Shown piece by piece: positions 13,270 through 21,018 of a stretch of DNA of 31,049 bases. The notes beneath the pieces were generated by a model. The model worked only from the letters and a program-made list of their open reading frames with translations, was not told the origin of the DNA and ran no database searches. Source of the stretch: JAVXNW01 sp036645575 (GTDB lineage Bacteria > Bacillota > Clostridia > Christensenellales > Aristaeellaceae). The stretch is from positions 1 to 31,049 of the forward strand of contig JAVXNW010000017.1 of the NCBI GenBank assembly GCA_036645575.1, written 5' to 3'. The translations under genes and the position numbers were made by a program. Position 1 is the stretch's first letter. The number at the start of each line of letters is the position of its first letter.

Positions 13270-14499
13270 ATGAAGACCGGACTTGACATATTGCGCGAAC
13301 GCGGGTTTGTCGCGCAGATCACCTACGAGGACGAGCTGGAGAAGGCGTTTGAATCGGGCGCGCCGATCACCTTTTACACCGGCTTTGACCCGACGGCGGA
13401 CAGCCTTCACATCGGCCATTACATTCCGATCATGGCGATGGCGCACATGCAGAAGGCGGGACACCGGCCGATCGCGCTGATGGGCGGCGGCACCGCGATG
13501 GTGGGCGACCCATCGGGCAAGACCGACCTTCGCCAGATGATGACCACCCAGACGATCGACGGAAACGTCGCGGCGATCAAAAAGCAGATGGCGCGGTTTC
13601 TGGATTTTGACGAGACGCACCCGAACGCCGCGCGCATTGTGGACAACGGCGACTGGCTGCGGACGCTCAATTACATCGAGTTTTTGCGCGACGTGGGCGC
13701 GATGTTCTCGGTCAACCGGATGCTGACGGCCGACTGCTACAAGCAGCGGCTCGAAAAGGGACTGACGTTTCTCGAGTTCAACTACATGCTGATGCAGAGT
13801 TACGATTTTTTGAAGCTCTTTAACGACTACGGGTGCACGCTGCAGACCGGCGGCGACGACCAGTGGAGCAACATGCTCGCGGGCGCGGATTTGATCCGGC
13901 GCAAGGAGCAGAAAAGCGCGTTCGCGCTCACGTTTAAATTGCTGCTCACCCACGACGGGCGCAAGATGGGCAAGACCGAAAAGGGCGCGCTGTGGCTCGA
14001 TCCCGAGCGCACGAGCCCGTACGAGTTCTACCAGTACTGGCGCAACGTGGACGACGCGGACGTTGAAAAGTGCCTGGCGCTGCTGACGTTTTTGCCGATG
14101 GAGGAGGTAAAGCGCTTGGGCGCGCTCAAAGATGAGCACATAAACGAGGCCAAGCGCGTGCTCGCCTTTGAGGTGACGCAGTTGATCCACGGCGAGGCCG
14201 AGGCGATCAAGGCGCGCGAGGCGGCCGAGGCGCTGTTCTCCGGCTCCGGCGCGGCGGGCTCCGCGCCCACCGTCGTCATCACCCGCGCGCAGCTTTCGCA
14301 GGACGACCGCGTGTGCGCCCTTGCGGTGCTGGGCGGACTGTGCAAGTCCAACGGCGAGGCGCGGCGCACGACGCTGTATCTGGGCGACCAGAAGATCGAG
14401 GACGTGGACGCGCACATTGCGGCCGACGCGCTTTCGGGCGAGGGGCTGCTGCTTCGCGCCGGAAAGAAAAAATACTGCCTGCTGGTACTTGAAAAATGA
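13270..14499 (+). CDS. tyrS: tyrosyl-tRNA synthetase
   Basis: Charges tRNA-Tyr with tyrosine. The 409-residue class I synthetase has the tyrosine-site YTGFDPTADSLHIGH with the HIGH motif at residues 47-50, GDPSGK, the tRNA/substrate stretch LQTGGDDQW, and the KMSKS-type loop KMGKT (residues 232-236). An S4-like RNA-binding domain with LGGLCKSNGEARR makes up the last 75 residues. The length is normal for the Firmicutes TyrS group. The start at 13270 has GGAGG 9 bases upstream; an ATG at 13261 abuts that site. No promoter is evident between the repeat element and the gene, so it is probably read from the tyrosine T-box promoter through the aminotransferase gene. Its stop overlaps the yigZ start. 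Confidence 0.97.
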   Translation: MKTGLDILRERGFVAQITYEDELEKAFESGAPITFYTGFDPTADSLHIGHYIPIMAMAHMQKAGHRPIALMGGGTAMVGDPSGKTDLRQMMTTQTIDGNVAAIKKQMARFLDFDETHPNAARIVDNGDWLRTLNYIEFLRDVGAMFSVNRMLTADCYKQRLEKGLTFLEFNYMLMQSYDFLKLFNDYGCTLQTGGDDQWSNMLAGADLIRRKEQKSAFALTFKLLLTHDGRKMGKTEKGALWLDPERTSPYEFYQYWRNVDDADVEKCLALLTFLPMEEVKRLGALKDEHINEAKRVLAFEVTQLIHGEAEAIKAREAAEALFSGSGAAGSAPTVVITRAQLSQDDRVCALAVLGGLCKSNGEARRTTLYLGDQKIEDVDAHIAADALSGEGLLLRAGKKKYCLLVLEK

Positions 14500-15227
14500 C
14501 GCCGGAACGCGCGCAAGGCGGGCGCGCAGGGCCTGAAAGCGCGCGCGCCGGGCAGTTTACGCCGGGTCAGGCCGTGCCCGAATCGCTTCGCGCCTACAAG
14601 ACGCTGATGGGGCGCGCAAGCGCGCAATTTATCATCAACAAGTCGCGCTTCATCGGCCATGGCGCGCCGGTTAGCACCGAGGAGGACGCGCTTGCCTTTC
14701 TGCGCGAGATCCGAACGCTGCACAAGGACGCGTCGCACAACTGCTACGCGTACATCGTGGGAATCAACAAGGGCATCATGCGCTACTCAGACGACGGCGA
14801 GCCGGGCGGCACGGCGGGGCTTCCGATCATCGAGCTTCTGAAGGCGCGGGACGTGACAAACTGCTGCGTGGTGGTGACGCGCTATTTTGGCGGCGTGCTG
14901 CTGGGCGCGGGCGGGCTGGTGCGGGCGTATGCGCAGGGCGCCAAGGCGGCGCTTGAGGCCGCGCGGGTGGGCGTCATGCACCCGACGGCGCGCTACCTGA
15001 TCGAGCTAGATTACGGGCTGCTAGACCGCGTGACGCACGAGCTCAAGGACCACCCCTGCGTGGTCGAGGACAAGGCGTTTACCGACAAGGCGTCTCTCAC
15101 GGTGCGCGTTCGCGAAGTGGACGAGGCGGCGCTCGTCGCGGCGGTGACCCGCGTGACCGACGCGCGCGCGCAGCTATGCCGGGTTGAGGAATGCTACCTG
15201 CCTTGGCAGGACGCCGAGGAGGCGTGA
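14496..15227 (+). CDS. YigZ / IMPACT-family protein
   Basis: A member of the UPF0029 family. The N-terminal domain holds KSRFIGHGAPV, HNCYAYIVG, RYSDDGEPGGTAGLPI and the glycine-rich TRYFGGVLLGAGGLVRAY; the C-terminal DUF1949-type domain spans about residues 165-240 and may bind nucleic acid. Relatives are linked to translation control and ribosome-associated roles, but the exact job in bacteria is not settled. The overlap ATGA with tyrS implies coupling. The family usually starts close to the RAYKTL stretch, so the first 26-30 residues, rich in Gly, Ala, Arg and Pro, may not be translated; a GTG at 14574 is an alternative start, without a clear ribosome site. Confidence 0.9.
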   Translation: MTPERAQGGRAGPESARAGQFTPGQAVPESLRAYKTLMGRASAQFIINKSRFIGHGAPVSTEEDALAFLREIRTLHKDASHNCYAYIVGINKGIMRYSDDGEPGGTAGLPIIELLKARDVTNCCVVVTRYFGGVLLGAGGLVRAYAQGAKAALEAARVGVMHPTARYLIELDYGLLDRVTHELKDHPCVVEDKAFTDKASLTVRVREVDEAALVAAVTRVTDARAQLCRVEECYLPWQDAEEA

Positions 15228-15312
15228 CGGGCTTTCCGGAATGGGCAGGGGCAAAAAAACAAACGTCATCGCGGATCACTTGATGCGATAAAGATTTTGG
15301 GAGGGTATGACC

Positions 15313-16380
15313 ATGCAAGAAATTGGATTTGTCAAGGCGGAAACGCTTAAGCAGAAGCCCACGGACGAGGGGCATTTGGGGTTTGGCCGCATCTTTACCG
15401 ACTACATGTTCACCATGCACTACGACAAGGGACAGGGCTGGCACGACCCCAAGGTGGAGCCGAACAAGCCCTTTTTGATGGACCCTGCGGCGATGGTGCT
15501 GCACTACGGCCAGACCATCTTTGAGGGGCTCAAGTGCTATCGCCGGGACGACGGCGGGCTGCAGCTGTTCCGGCCGGCGGACAACTTTAAGCGCATGAAC
15601 ATCTCCGCTGAGCGCCTGTCGATCCCGCAGTTCGACGAGGAAGTCGCGATGGCGGGGCTTCTCAAGCTTTTGCAAACCGAAAAGGACTGGGTGCCTTCGG
15701 CCAAGGACACCTCGCTCTACATCCGCCCCTTCATCATTGCGACCGACCCCTTTGTGGGCGTGCGCGCCTCAAACAGCTACACCTTCTTCATCATCCTCTC
15801 GCCGGTCGGCGCGTACTACCCGAGCGGACTCAACCCGGTCGGCATCTTCGTCGAGGACCAGTACGTGCGCGCGGTGCGCGGCGGGTTCGGCTTTGCCAAG
15901 ACGGCGGGCAACTACGCGGCCTCGCTCAAGGCGGCGGAGGTCGCCCATGCCAAGGGGTACGACCAGGTGCTGTGGCTGGACGGCGTCGAGCAGAAGTACG
16001 TCGAAGAAGTGGGCTCGATGAACATGATGTTTGTGGTGGACGGGAAATTGATCACGCCGATGCTCAACGGCTCCATTCTGGCGGGCATCACGCGCGACTC
16101 AATCTTAAAGCTCGCCAAGCAAAACGGCATCCCGGTCGAGGAAAGGCGCATCGCGGTTTCGGAGATCTTCGAGGCGGCCGAGCGCGGAACGCTTGACGAG
16201 GCGTTTGGAACCGGCACCGCCGCGGTGGTTTCGCCGGTCGGCGAGATGTGCTGGGCGGGCAAGCAGATTGCGCTCAGCGATGGCAAGATCGGCCCGATCA
16301 CGCAGAAGATGTACAACCAGCTGACCGGCATCCAGTGGGGTCGCCAGGCCGATCCGTTTGGCTGGATCGTCCGGCTGTGA
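15313..16380 (+). CDS. ilvE: branched-chain amino acid aminotransferase
   Basis: Swaps the amino group between glutamate and the 2-oxo acids of leucine, isoleucine and valine. The 355-residue protein is a fold-type IV PLP enzyme of the longer, BCAT type (about 355 residues rather than 300). The PLP lysine is Lys196 in FAKTAGNYAASLKA; HYGQTIFEGLKCYR, YIRPFI and the GTGTAAVVSPVGE phosphate loop near the C-terminus are as expected. The start at 15313 has GGGAGGG (15299-15305) 7 bases upstream; the ATG at 15307 is too close. No promoter was recognised in the 85 bases before it, so it may belong to the tyrS-yigZ transcript. The next gene overlaps it by four bases (GTGA). Confidence 0.96.
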   Translation: MQEIGFVKAETLKQKPTDEGHLGFGRIFTDYMFTMHYDKGQGWHDPKVEPNKPFLMDPAAMVLHYGQTIFEGLKCYRRDDGGLQLFRPADNFKRMNISAERLSIPQFDEEVAMAGLLKLLQTEKDWVPSAKDTSLYIRPFIIATDPFVGVRASNSYTFFIILSPVGAYYPSGLNPVGIFVEDQYVRAVRGGFGFAKTAGNYAASLKAAEVAHAKGYDQVLWLDGVEQKYVEEVGSMNMMFVVDGKLITPMLNGSILAGITRDSILKLAKQNGIPVEERRIAVSEIFEAAERGTLDEAFGTGTAAVVSPVGEMCWAGKQIALSDGKIGPITQKMYNQLTGIQWGRQADPFGWIVRL

Positions 16381-17225
16381 CAACCCATAAAATCCCGGAT
16401 GGCGTGCAGGCGATTTCGCTTGCACGCTATTTGGCGCGGGCGTGGCCGATGCTGCCCGGGTGGCTGGCCCGCGACACGCTCAAAAAAAAGGATGTGCGGG
16501 TGAACGGCGTGCGGGCGGGCGGGGCGCAGTTGGTCGGCGGGGGCGACGAATTGAAGGTCTATCTGACGGACAGCCAACTGAGCGGGCCGCTTCCGATTTT
16601 GTTCAGGGACGAGCGCATGCTGGTCGTTGAAAAACCGGCGGGACTGCCGGTAGACGTCGACCAGCAGGGGATCGGCGTGGACACGGTGCTCGCGCGCGCC
16701 AAGCGCGACTTTCCGACGGCGCGGCTGTGCCACCGGCTGGACGCGGGCACCGGCGGCGTCATGATGCTGGCGCTCACGCAAAGCGCGGAAAATGACCTGA
16801 TCGCGGCCTTTGCGGCGCACGAGGTCAAAAAGATCTACCACGCGGTGGTATTTGGCCATCCGCCCGCGCGCGGCATGCTTACGAACTACCTGCTCAAGGA
16901 CGCGGACGGCGCGCGCGTGCGCGTCCTGGGGGGGCCGCGCCCGGGCGCGGTGACGGCACAGCTCACCTATGCGGTCATCGATCAGCGGGCGGACTTGGCG
17001 CTTGTCGAAATCGCGCTGGGCACCGGGCGCACGCATCAGATCCGCGTGCAATTGGCCAATGCCGGCTATCCGCTTGTCGGCGACGACAAGTATGGCGACC
17101 GCGCGAAAAACGAGGCCATCAAGGCGACGAACGTGCTCTTGTGGTGCGTTCAGATGACCTATCAGGGGAAGACCTTTTCGTCGCCCGCGCGCTGGGGCAG
17201 GGAAGCGCAACGGACATTTACCTGA
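16377..17225 (+). CDS. RluA-family pseudouridine synthase
   Basis: Turns specific uridines of RNA into pseudouridine. The 282-residue protein has an S4-like N-terminal domain (LARAWPMLPGWLARDTLKKK, then VRVNG) and a catalytic domain with motif HRLDAGTGGVMML, where Asp122 is the nucleophile, and the later RTHQIRVQLANAGYPLVGDDKYG. This is the RluA/RluC/RluD group; the target, 23S rRNA or tRNA, cannot be decided, and HRLDAGTGG in place of HRLDxxTSG is a small deviation. The GTG start overlaps the ilvE stop (GTGA, 16377-16380), so it is coupled to ilvE. Confidence 0.92.
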   Translation: MTTHKIPDGVQAISLARYLARAWPMLPGWLARDTLKKKDVRVNGVRAGGAQLVGGGDELKVYLTDSQLSGPLPILFRDERMLVVEKPAGLPVDVDQQGIGVDTVLARAKRDFPTARLCHRLDAGTGGVMMLALTQSAENDLIAAFAAHEVKKIYHAVVFGHPPARGMLTNYLLKDADGARVRVLGGPRPGAVTAQLTYAVIDQRADLALVEIALGTGRTHQIRVQLANAGYPLVGDDKYGDRAKNEAIKATNVLLWCVQMTYQGKTFSSPARWGREAQRTFT

Positions 17226-17323
17226 TCGCGACCGACCGTGGCGGGACGCTCATGGGCGACACTTTAGATAGACAAGGAGCCGCGCCGCGCGGCATAAGAG
17301 AATGCGTGTTGGGAGAATAGACC

Positions 17324-17833
17324 ATGGATATCGTGTTGGTTAACCCTGAAATTCCGCAGAACACCGGCAACATCGCGCGCACCTGCGCGGCGACCGGGAG
17401 CAAGCTGCACCTGATCAAGCCGCTCGGGTTTTCGCTTGAGGACAAGTACCTAAAGCGCGCGGGGCTTGACTACTGGCATTTGATGCGCTGCGAGGTGCAC
17501 GAGGACTGGCACGCGTTTCGAAGCGCCTACCCTTGCGCCGACCTCTACTTTGCCACGACCAAGGCGGCCAAGGGCTACTGCGAATTTGCCTACCCGGCGG
17601 ACGCCTTTTTGGTGTTCGGGCGCGAGACAAAGGGGCTGCCTGAGGACATGTTGGCGGGGCACATGGACAAGTGCCTGCGCATTCCGATGATCGAGGCGGC
17701 GCGCTCGCTAAATCTGTCGAACTCGGTTGCGGTCGTGCTCTACGAGGCGCTGCGCCAGCAGGCCTTTCCGGGCATGGCGCGCGAGGGGCATTTGCACGGA
17801 ACCGGCCTAGGCGCGTGGGAAGATTATCTTTAA
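17324..17833 (+). CDS. trmL: tRNA (cytidine(34)-2'-O)-methyltransferase
   Basis: Methylates the ribose at the wobble base of certain leucine tRNAs. The 169-residue SPOUT enzyme shows the family's knotted-fold motifs: VNPEIPQNTGNIARTCAATG (motif 1, residues 6-25), FGRETKGLP (motif 2) and IPMIEAARSLNLSNSVAVVLYEA (motif 3), which form the S-adenosylmethionine site. The length is typical for TrmL/YibK. GGGAGA lies 8 bases before the ATG. The 98 bases before it hold no promoter that I can see. Confidence 0.95.
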   Translation: MDIVLVNPEIPQNTGNIARTCAATGSKLHLIKPLGFSLEDKYLKRAGLDYWHLMRCEVHEDWHAFRSAYPCADLYFATTKAAKGYCEFAYPADAFLVFGRETKGLPEDMLAGHMDKCLRIPMIEAARSLNLSNSVAVVLYEALRQQAFPGMAREGHLHGTGLGAWEDYL

Positions 17834-17864
17834 GCGGGGGCCCTTTGCGCGCGGGAGATTTTTT

Positions 17865-17909
17865 TTGGAACCAAGCGCCGAAAATTCTTGGAACCAAGCG
17901 CCGCAAATT
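17865..17909. repeat. 22-bp direct repeat pair
   Basis: TTGGAACCAAGCGCCGAAAATT (17865-17886) recurs at 17888-17909 with a single change. Each copy holds the short palindrome TTGGAACCAA, so the pair could be a double binding site upstream of the promoter at 17922, or merely a slippage duplication. Confidence 0.8.
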
Positions 17910-17921
17910 AACGTCCAAAAT

Positions 17922-17950
17922 TTGCAATCGCGCGGAAAATATGATACGAT
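17922..17950 (+). promoter_or_regulatory. possible promoter of small membrane protein
   Basis: TTGCAA (17922-17927), 17 bases, TACGAT (17945-17950), 35 bases ahead of the start at 17986. Neither hexamer is a full match, but the spacing is ideal. Confidence 0.55.
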
Positions 17951-17985
17951 AGGCTACACGATATTGCGAGAAGGAGGCGGACGGC

Positions 17986-18225
17986 ATGGGCAAATACCTG
18001 ACCAAGAGCGAGTTTGTGCGCAAGCGCGCCTGGTACCGGGCGCTGTCGGGCCTGATGGACTTCTTTGCGTCAATCGGCAGCTTCATCATCATCGTCATGT
18101 GCGTGCTGCTGATTACGGCGCTGTTTACTTGGCTCAAGTCCGACATCAACACGACGCTTAAGTCGATTGAGTCAATTGCCATCAACGCGATCGTAAACCC
18201 CGGCGACAACGCGCCCCAAGCCTGA
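17986..18225 (+). CDS. small single-helix membrane protein, unknown
   Basis: A 79-residue protein with a basic N-terminus (KYLTKSEFVRKRAWYR), one hydrophobic helix (about residues 27-50) and a hydrophilic C-terminus. I do not recognise a family. A strong GGAGG lies 10 bases before the ATG, a likely promoter sits at 17922-17950 and an intrinsic terminator closes it at 18281-18310, so it is a single-gene unit. Expression as a small membrane peptide is well supported, but the role is open. Confidence 0.75.
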   Translation: MGKYLTKSEFVRKRAWYRALSGLMDFFASIGSFIIIVMCVLLITALFTWLKSDINTTLKSIESIAINAIVNPGDNAPQA

Positions 18226-18280
18226 CCCATGGACGGGCGAGGCGGGGCGAATGAGGGAGCATGGTTTTCGGATAATAAGA

Positions 18281-18310
18281 AGCGGCGCGGGCGTCGCTTT
18301 TTTATTTTTT
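18281..18310 (+). terminator. intrinsic terminator
   Basis: AAGCGGCG (18281-18288) pairs with CGTCGCTT (18293-18300, one G-T pair) around a four-base loop, followed by TTTATTTTTT. It closes the small membrane protein unit. Its last two T bases also form the start of the next -35 box. Confidence 0.85.
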
Positions 18311-18338
18311 GGCATTTCGGGCGGCTTCGTGTTATAAT
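18309..18338 (+). promoter_or_regulatory. promoter of the UDG pair
   Basis: TTGGCA (18309-18314), 18 bases, TATAAT (18333-18338) with an extended -10 (TGT before it). The expected transcript start near 18345 rules out the ATG at 18344 as start codon. Confidence 0.8.
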
Positions 18339-18370
18339 GGGAGATGTGTTTTACGGAGGAGGCGACGGGC

Positions 18371-18928
18371 GTGGCGGGATGGATGGAATTGTTTGAGGCG
18401 ATTGAGCGCTGTGACGGGTGTCCGCTGCGCGGAACCTGCCACGGGGTGGTGCCGGGCGAGGGAAATCCCGACGCCCAGCTCATGCTGATTGGCGAAGGGC
18501 CGGGCGCGGACGAGGACAGGCTGGGCAGGCCCTTTGTGGGCGCGTCGGGGCAACTGCTCACGGGCATATTGGAGGCGATCGAGCTTGAGCGCCGGTCGGT
18601 CTACATCGCCAATGTGGTCAAGTGCCGCCCGCCCGCCAACCGCACGCCGACGGCCGAGGAGGCGTGCGCGTGCCTTCCGTACCTGCGCAGGCAGGTGTCG
18701 CTGGTTCGCCCGAAGGTGATCGTGCTGCTGGGCGCGACGGCCGCGAAGTACACAATCGGCGAGGACGTGCGCATTCGCCGCGACCACGGAAAGTGGACGC
18801 AGCGCGCGGGCGTGTGGATGATGCCGACCTATCATCCCTCGGCGCTTTTGCGGGAGCCGGCGCAGAAACTTGACGCGTGGGCGGATTTTCAGCGGGTCAA
18901 GGAAAAGCTGCGGGAGATTCAACCATGA
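18371..18928 (+). CDS. family 4 uracil-DNA glycosylase with 4Fe-4S cluster
   Basis: Removes uracil from DNA, the first step of base excision repair. From GTG at 18371 (GGAGGAGG 8 bases upstream) it has 185 residues. All four iron-sulfur ligands are there: Cys14 and Cys17 in RCDGCPL, Cys85 in VVKCRPP and Cys101 in CACLPYL, the 16-residue gap between the last two being that of the known family 4 enzymes. Motif A reads GEGPGADEDRLGRPFVG (the DNA backbone and active site loop), and motif B is YHPSALLR (His155). ORFs of this kind were once called SPO1 DNA polymerase-like. It shares a promoter with a second UDG-like gene 69 bases on. Confidence 0.94.
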   Translation: MAGWMELFEAIERCDGCPLRGTCHGVVPGEGNPDAQLMLIGEGPGADEDRLGRPFVGASGQLLTGILEAIELERRSVYIANVVKCRPPANRTPTAEEACACLPYLRRQVSLVRPKVIVLLGATAAKYTIGEDVRIRRDHGKWTQRAGVWMMPTYHPSALLREPAQKLDAWADFQRVKEKLREIQP

Positions 18929-18997
18929 GCGGCGCATGAAGCGCGCCATTTTGGGAAAAGCTGCAAGGCGAGATGTGCGCGTCGGGGGGAGTGACGA

Positions 18998-19594
18998 ATG
19001 ATCGACAAATTCAACAAGGAAATGAGCGCCTTTTTTGCAAAGCTCTACGGCGCGGACAGCAAGGTGCTGGTCTTTGGCGCGGGCGACGTCCACGCGCAGC
19101 TCATGCTGATTGGCGAGGCGCCGGGCGCGCAGGAGACGCTCAAGGGCATTCCCTTTGTGGGCAAGGCGGGCAAGAACCTAGACGAGTTCTTGCAGGCGAC
19201 CGGGTTTGTCCGGGAGGAACTCTACATCACCAACACCGTCAAGTTTCGCCCGGTCAAGCGCTCTTCTTCCGGGAATTTGGTCAACCGCCCGCCCACGCGC
19301 GAGGAGGTCGCGCTGTTTTTGCCATGGCTCAAGCGCGAGATGCAATTGGTCGCGCCGCGCTGCGTGGTGACGCTTGGCAACACCGCCCTGCAGGCGCTGA
19401 TGGGGCGCGGCGTCGTCATTGGCGACGTGCACGGCATGTTTCAAAAGGCGGACGGGCAGGTGCTCTTTCCGCTCTATCACCCCGCCTCCCTCATCTACAA
19501 CCGCGCCCTCATGCCCGCCTATCAGGCGGATTTGCAACTGCTCAGCCAGTGGCGCGCCGCGTCCCCCGACGAAATAAAACGTCCGTCCAAATAA
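18998..19594 (+). CDS. UDG-superfamily protein without iron-sulfur cysteines
   Basis: A 198-residue paralogue of the gene before it. Motif A is GEAPGAQETLKGIPFVGKAG (from residue 39) and motif B is YHPASLIYN (Tyr160, His161), so the fold of family 4/5-type uracil-DNA glycosylases is clear. None of the four cluster ligands is kept: there is no CxxC in the N-terminus, NTVKFRP stands where VVKCRPP stands in the neighbour, and VALFLPW where ACACLPY stands. The only cysteine is in PRCVVTLG. It thus resembles a cluster-free version of the enzyme, with a longer loop (KRSSSGNLVNRPPT). It may remove uracil or another damaged base, or have lost activity. A GGGGGGAG ribosome site precedes the ATG, and no own promoter is seen. 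Confidence 0.88.
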   Translation: MIDKFNKEMSAFFAKLYGADSKVLVFGAGDVHAQLMLIGEAPGAQETLKGIPFVGKAGKNLDEFLQATGFVREELYITNTVKFRPVKRSSSGNLVNRPPTREEVALFLPWLKREMQLVAPRCVVTLGNTALQALMGRGVVIGDVHGMFQKADGQVLFPLYHPASLIYNRALMPAYQADLQLLSQWRAASPDEIKRPSK

Positions 19595-19611
19595 AAAATT
19601 TCCGTAAACCC

Positions 19612-19640
19612 TTGCGCCTTGTTTACTGTTGCGCTATAAT
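19612..19640 (+). promoter_or_regulatory. promoter of zinc-ribbon gene
   Basis: TTGCGC (19612-19617), 17 bases, TATAAT (19635-19640). The leader to the start at 19772 is about 125 bases and contains a direct repeat. Confidence 0.7.
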
Positions 19641-19689
19641 GGCACCGCTTGAGGCCTTCGGGGAACCGGCGGCGGGGCGTATTTTGGGC

Positions 19690-19726
19690 GCTTAAAGCCG
19701 GAAAAACCGGGCTTAAAGCCGGAAAA
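19690..19726. repeat. 16-bp direct repeat in leader
   Basis: GCTTAAAGCCGGAAAA occurs at 19690-19705 and 19711-19726, five bases apart. Each copy could form a small stem; no known leader fold is recognised. Confidence 0.8.
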
Positions 19727-19771
19727 TGCGTCATAGCATACATTATTAGCGATTTGGTTGGGAGGATGGCT

Positions 19772-20194
19772 ATGGGACTCGTGAAATGCCCGCGTTGTGA
19801 ACTGAATTACATATTGGACGGTGGGAGCCTGTGCACCGTTTGCCGCAAAGAGGTGCGCGGCGAGAGCGAACAGGACGACATCACCGAGTTGTGCTCTGAG
19901 TGCGGAGAAAATCCGGCCGTGCCGGGGGGCGAATTGTGCGCGTCTTGCCTGAAGGAGATTGCGCGGCGCATGACCGACGGGACGGATGACGACGACGTGA
20001 TTGTGCCGGAAGAGGCGTCCCTTGAGATTGACAGCGTCTCGACGATGGACGAGATCGCCATTGACATTGACGACCCGCTCGACGACGAGGCGATGGCGGC
20101 TGATCCCGACTTCAAAGACGACGACGAGGAAGAGGACGACGAGGAAGACGATCCCGATTTAAAGGACAGTCATGACGATCTTCGCGGTTTCTGA
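19772..20194 (+). CDS. double zinc-ribbon protein with acidic tail
   Basis: A 140-residue protein I cannot place in a named family. It has two zinc-binding motifs of the same spacing, C-x2-C-x11-C-x2-C: Cys6/9/21/24 and Cys41/44/56/59. Both contain a GG-S/E-LC core, so the second looks like a duplicate of the first. From about residue 70 the chain is strongly acidic (Asp and Glu runs up to residue 136) and probably disordered. Zinc ribbons with an acidic tail often bind nucleic acid or RNA polymerase, but that is only an inference. ATG 19772 is chosen since GGAGG (19761-19765) lies 6 bases upstream. The end overlaps the next gene by 23 bases, so the two are translated from one mRNA. Confidence 0.8.
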   Translation: MGLVKCPRCELNYILDGGSLCTVCRKEVRGESEQDDITELCSECGENPAVPGGELCASCLKEIARRMTDGTDDDDVIVPEEASLEIDSVSTMDEIAIDIDDPLDDEAMAADPDFKDDDEEEDDEEDDPDLKDSHDDLRGF

Positions 20195-20867
20195 CCTACA
20201 CCTGTCAAACGGCGACAAGCCAATGGACGTATTTGGCCCGCAGTGGGTCAAACACTTTGAGAAAATTGCGGACAGCTGGCGCGCCTTGGTGAAACCGGGC
20301 GACGTCGTGCTGCTGCCGGGCGACCTGAGTTGGGCGATGCAGCTCGAAGAGGCGATTCCCCACCTTCAAATGGTCGGGGAACTGCCGGGCCGCAAAATCC
20401 TGATCAAGGGCAACCACGACTACTGGTGGGGCGCCATCAGCCGGGTGCGCCGCGCGCTTCCGACCGGCATGTACGCCATCCAAAACGACGCGCTGGCGCT
20501 GGACGGCGCGCTCTTTGCCGGGACGCGCGGGTGGCTGCTGCCGGGGGGCGACGCGACGCTAGACGACGTGCGCATCTACGAAAGGGAGCTTTTGCGCCTT
20601 GAAATGTCGCTTGTCGCGGCGCGAAAGCTGGATGCCGGCGCGCCGCTTTATTGCATGACCCATTATCCGCCGCTCACGGTTTCGCAGCGCGACACCGGCT
20701 TCACACGGCTTTTCAAGGCCTATGGGGTCGACACGGTGGCCTATGGGCACCTGCATGACCAATCGCTGAAGTACGCCTTTTCGGGCGCGTGGGAGGGCAT
20801 CCAATACCACAGCGTCTCCTGCGACGGACTGAATTTCAGCGTGAAACAAATTGAACCGCTTGCGTGA
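20172..20867 (+). CDS. calcineurin-like metallophosphoesterase
   Basis: A 231-residue cytoplasmic phosphoesterase with two metal ions in the active site. The signature residues are SDLHLS (Asp8, His10), PGDLSWA (Asp near 50), KGNHDYWW (Asn81, His82), THYPP (His164) and YGHLHD (His193, His195). The family includes enzymes that cut cyclic nucleotides, nucleotides or phospholipid head groups; the substrate here is unknown. The start lies inside the end of the zinc-ribbon gene, with AAAGGA just upstream, and an intrinsic terminator follows 55 bases after the stop, so the two genes form a closed unit. Confidence 0.92.
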   Translation: MTIFAVSDLHLSNGDKPMDVFGPQWVKHFEKIADSWRALVKPGDVVLLPGDLSWAMQLEEAIPHLQMVGELPGRKILIKGNHDYWWGAISRVRRALPTGMYAIQNDALALDGALFAGTRGWLLPGGDATLDDVRIYERELLRLEMSLVAARKLDAGAPLYCMTHYPPLTVSQRDTGFTRLFKAYGVDTVAYGHLHDQSLKYAFSGAWEGIQYHSVSCDGLNFSVKQIEPLA

Positions 20868-20922
20868 AAATCCGCTGAGCAGCCGCTCAATCCGCGCCAC
20901 ACAGGCAGATAAAATACGCGCG

Positions 20923-20960
20923 CACCGCTTGCCGAATTGCTCGGAAAGCGGTGTTTTTTT
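20923..20960 (+). terminator. strong intrinsic terminator before the dcw cluster
   Basis: CACCGCTT-g-CCGA (20923-20935) pairs with TCGG-a-AAGCGGTG (20941-20953) around a five-base loop, followed by TTTTTTT (20954-20960). It separates the metallophosphoesterase unit from mraZ. Confidence 0.92.
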
Positions 20961-21018
20961 GTCCGGATGTGGAATTGAAGGGGGGATATACGATTTTATA
21001 GAAAATTTGTGTCAAATA

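Noticed and set aside
13231..14415. Long minus-strand frame across tyrS
   Set aside because: Shadow of tyrS with Arg/Val/Leu-rich composition and no family likeness.
18344..18370. ATG at 18344 as start of the first UDG
   Set aside because: It lies at the expected transcription start, before the ribosome site; GTG at 18371 is well spaced from GGAGGAGG.
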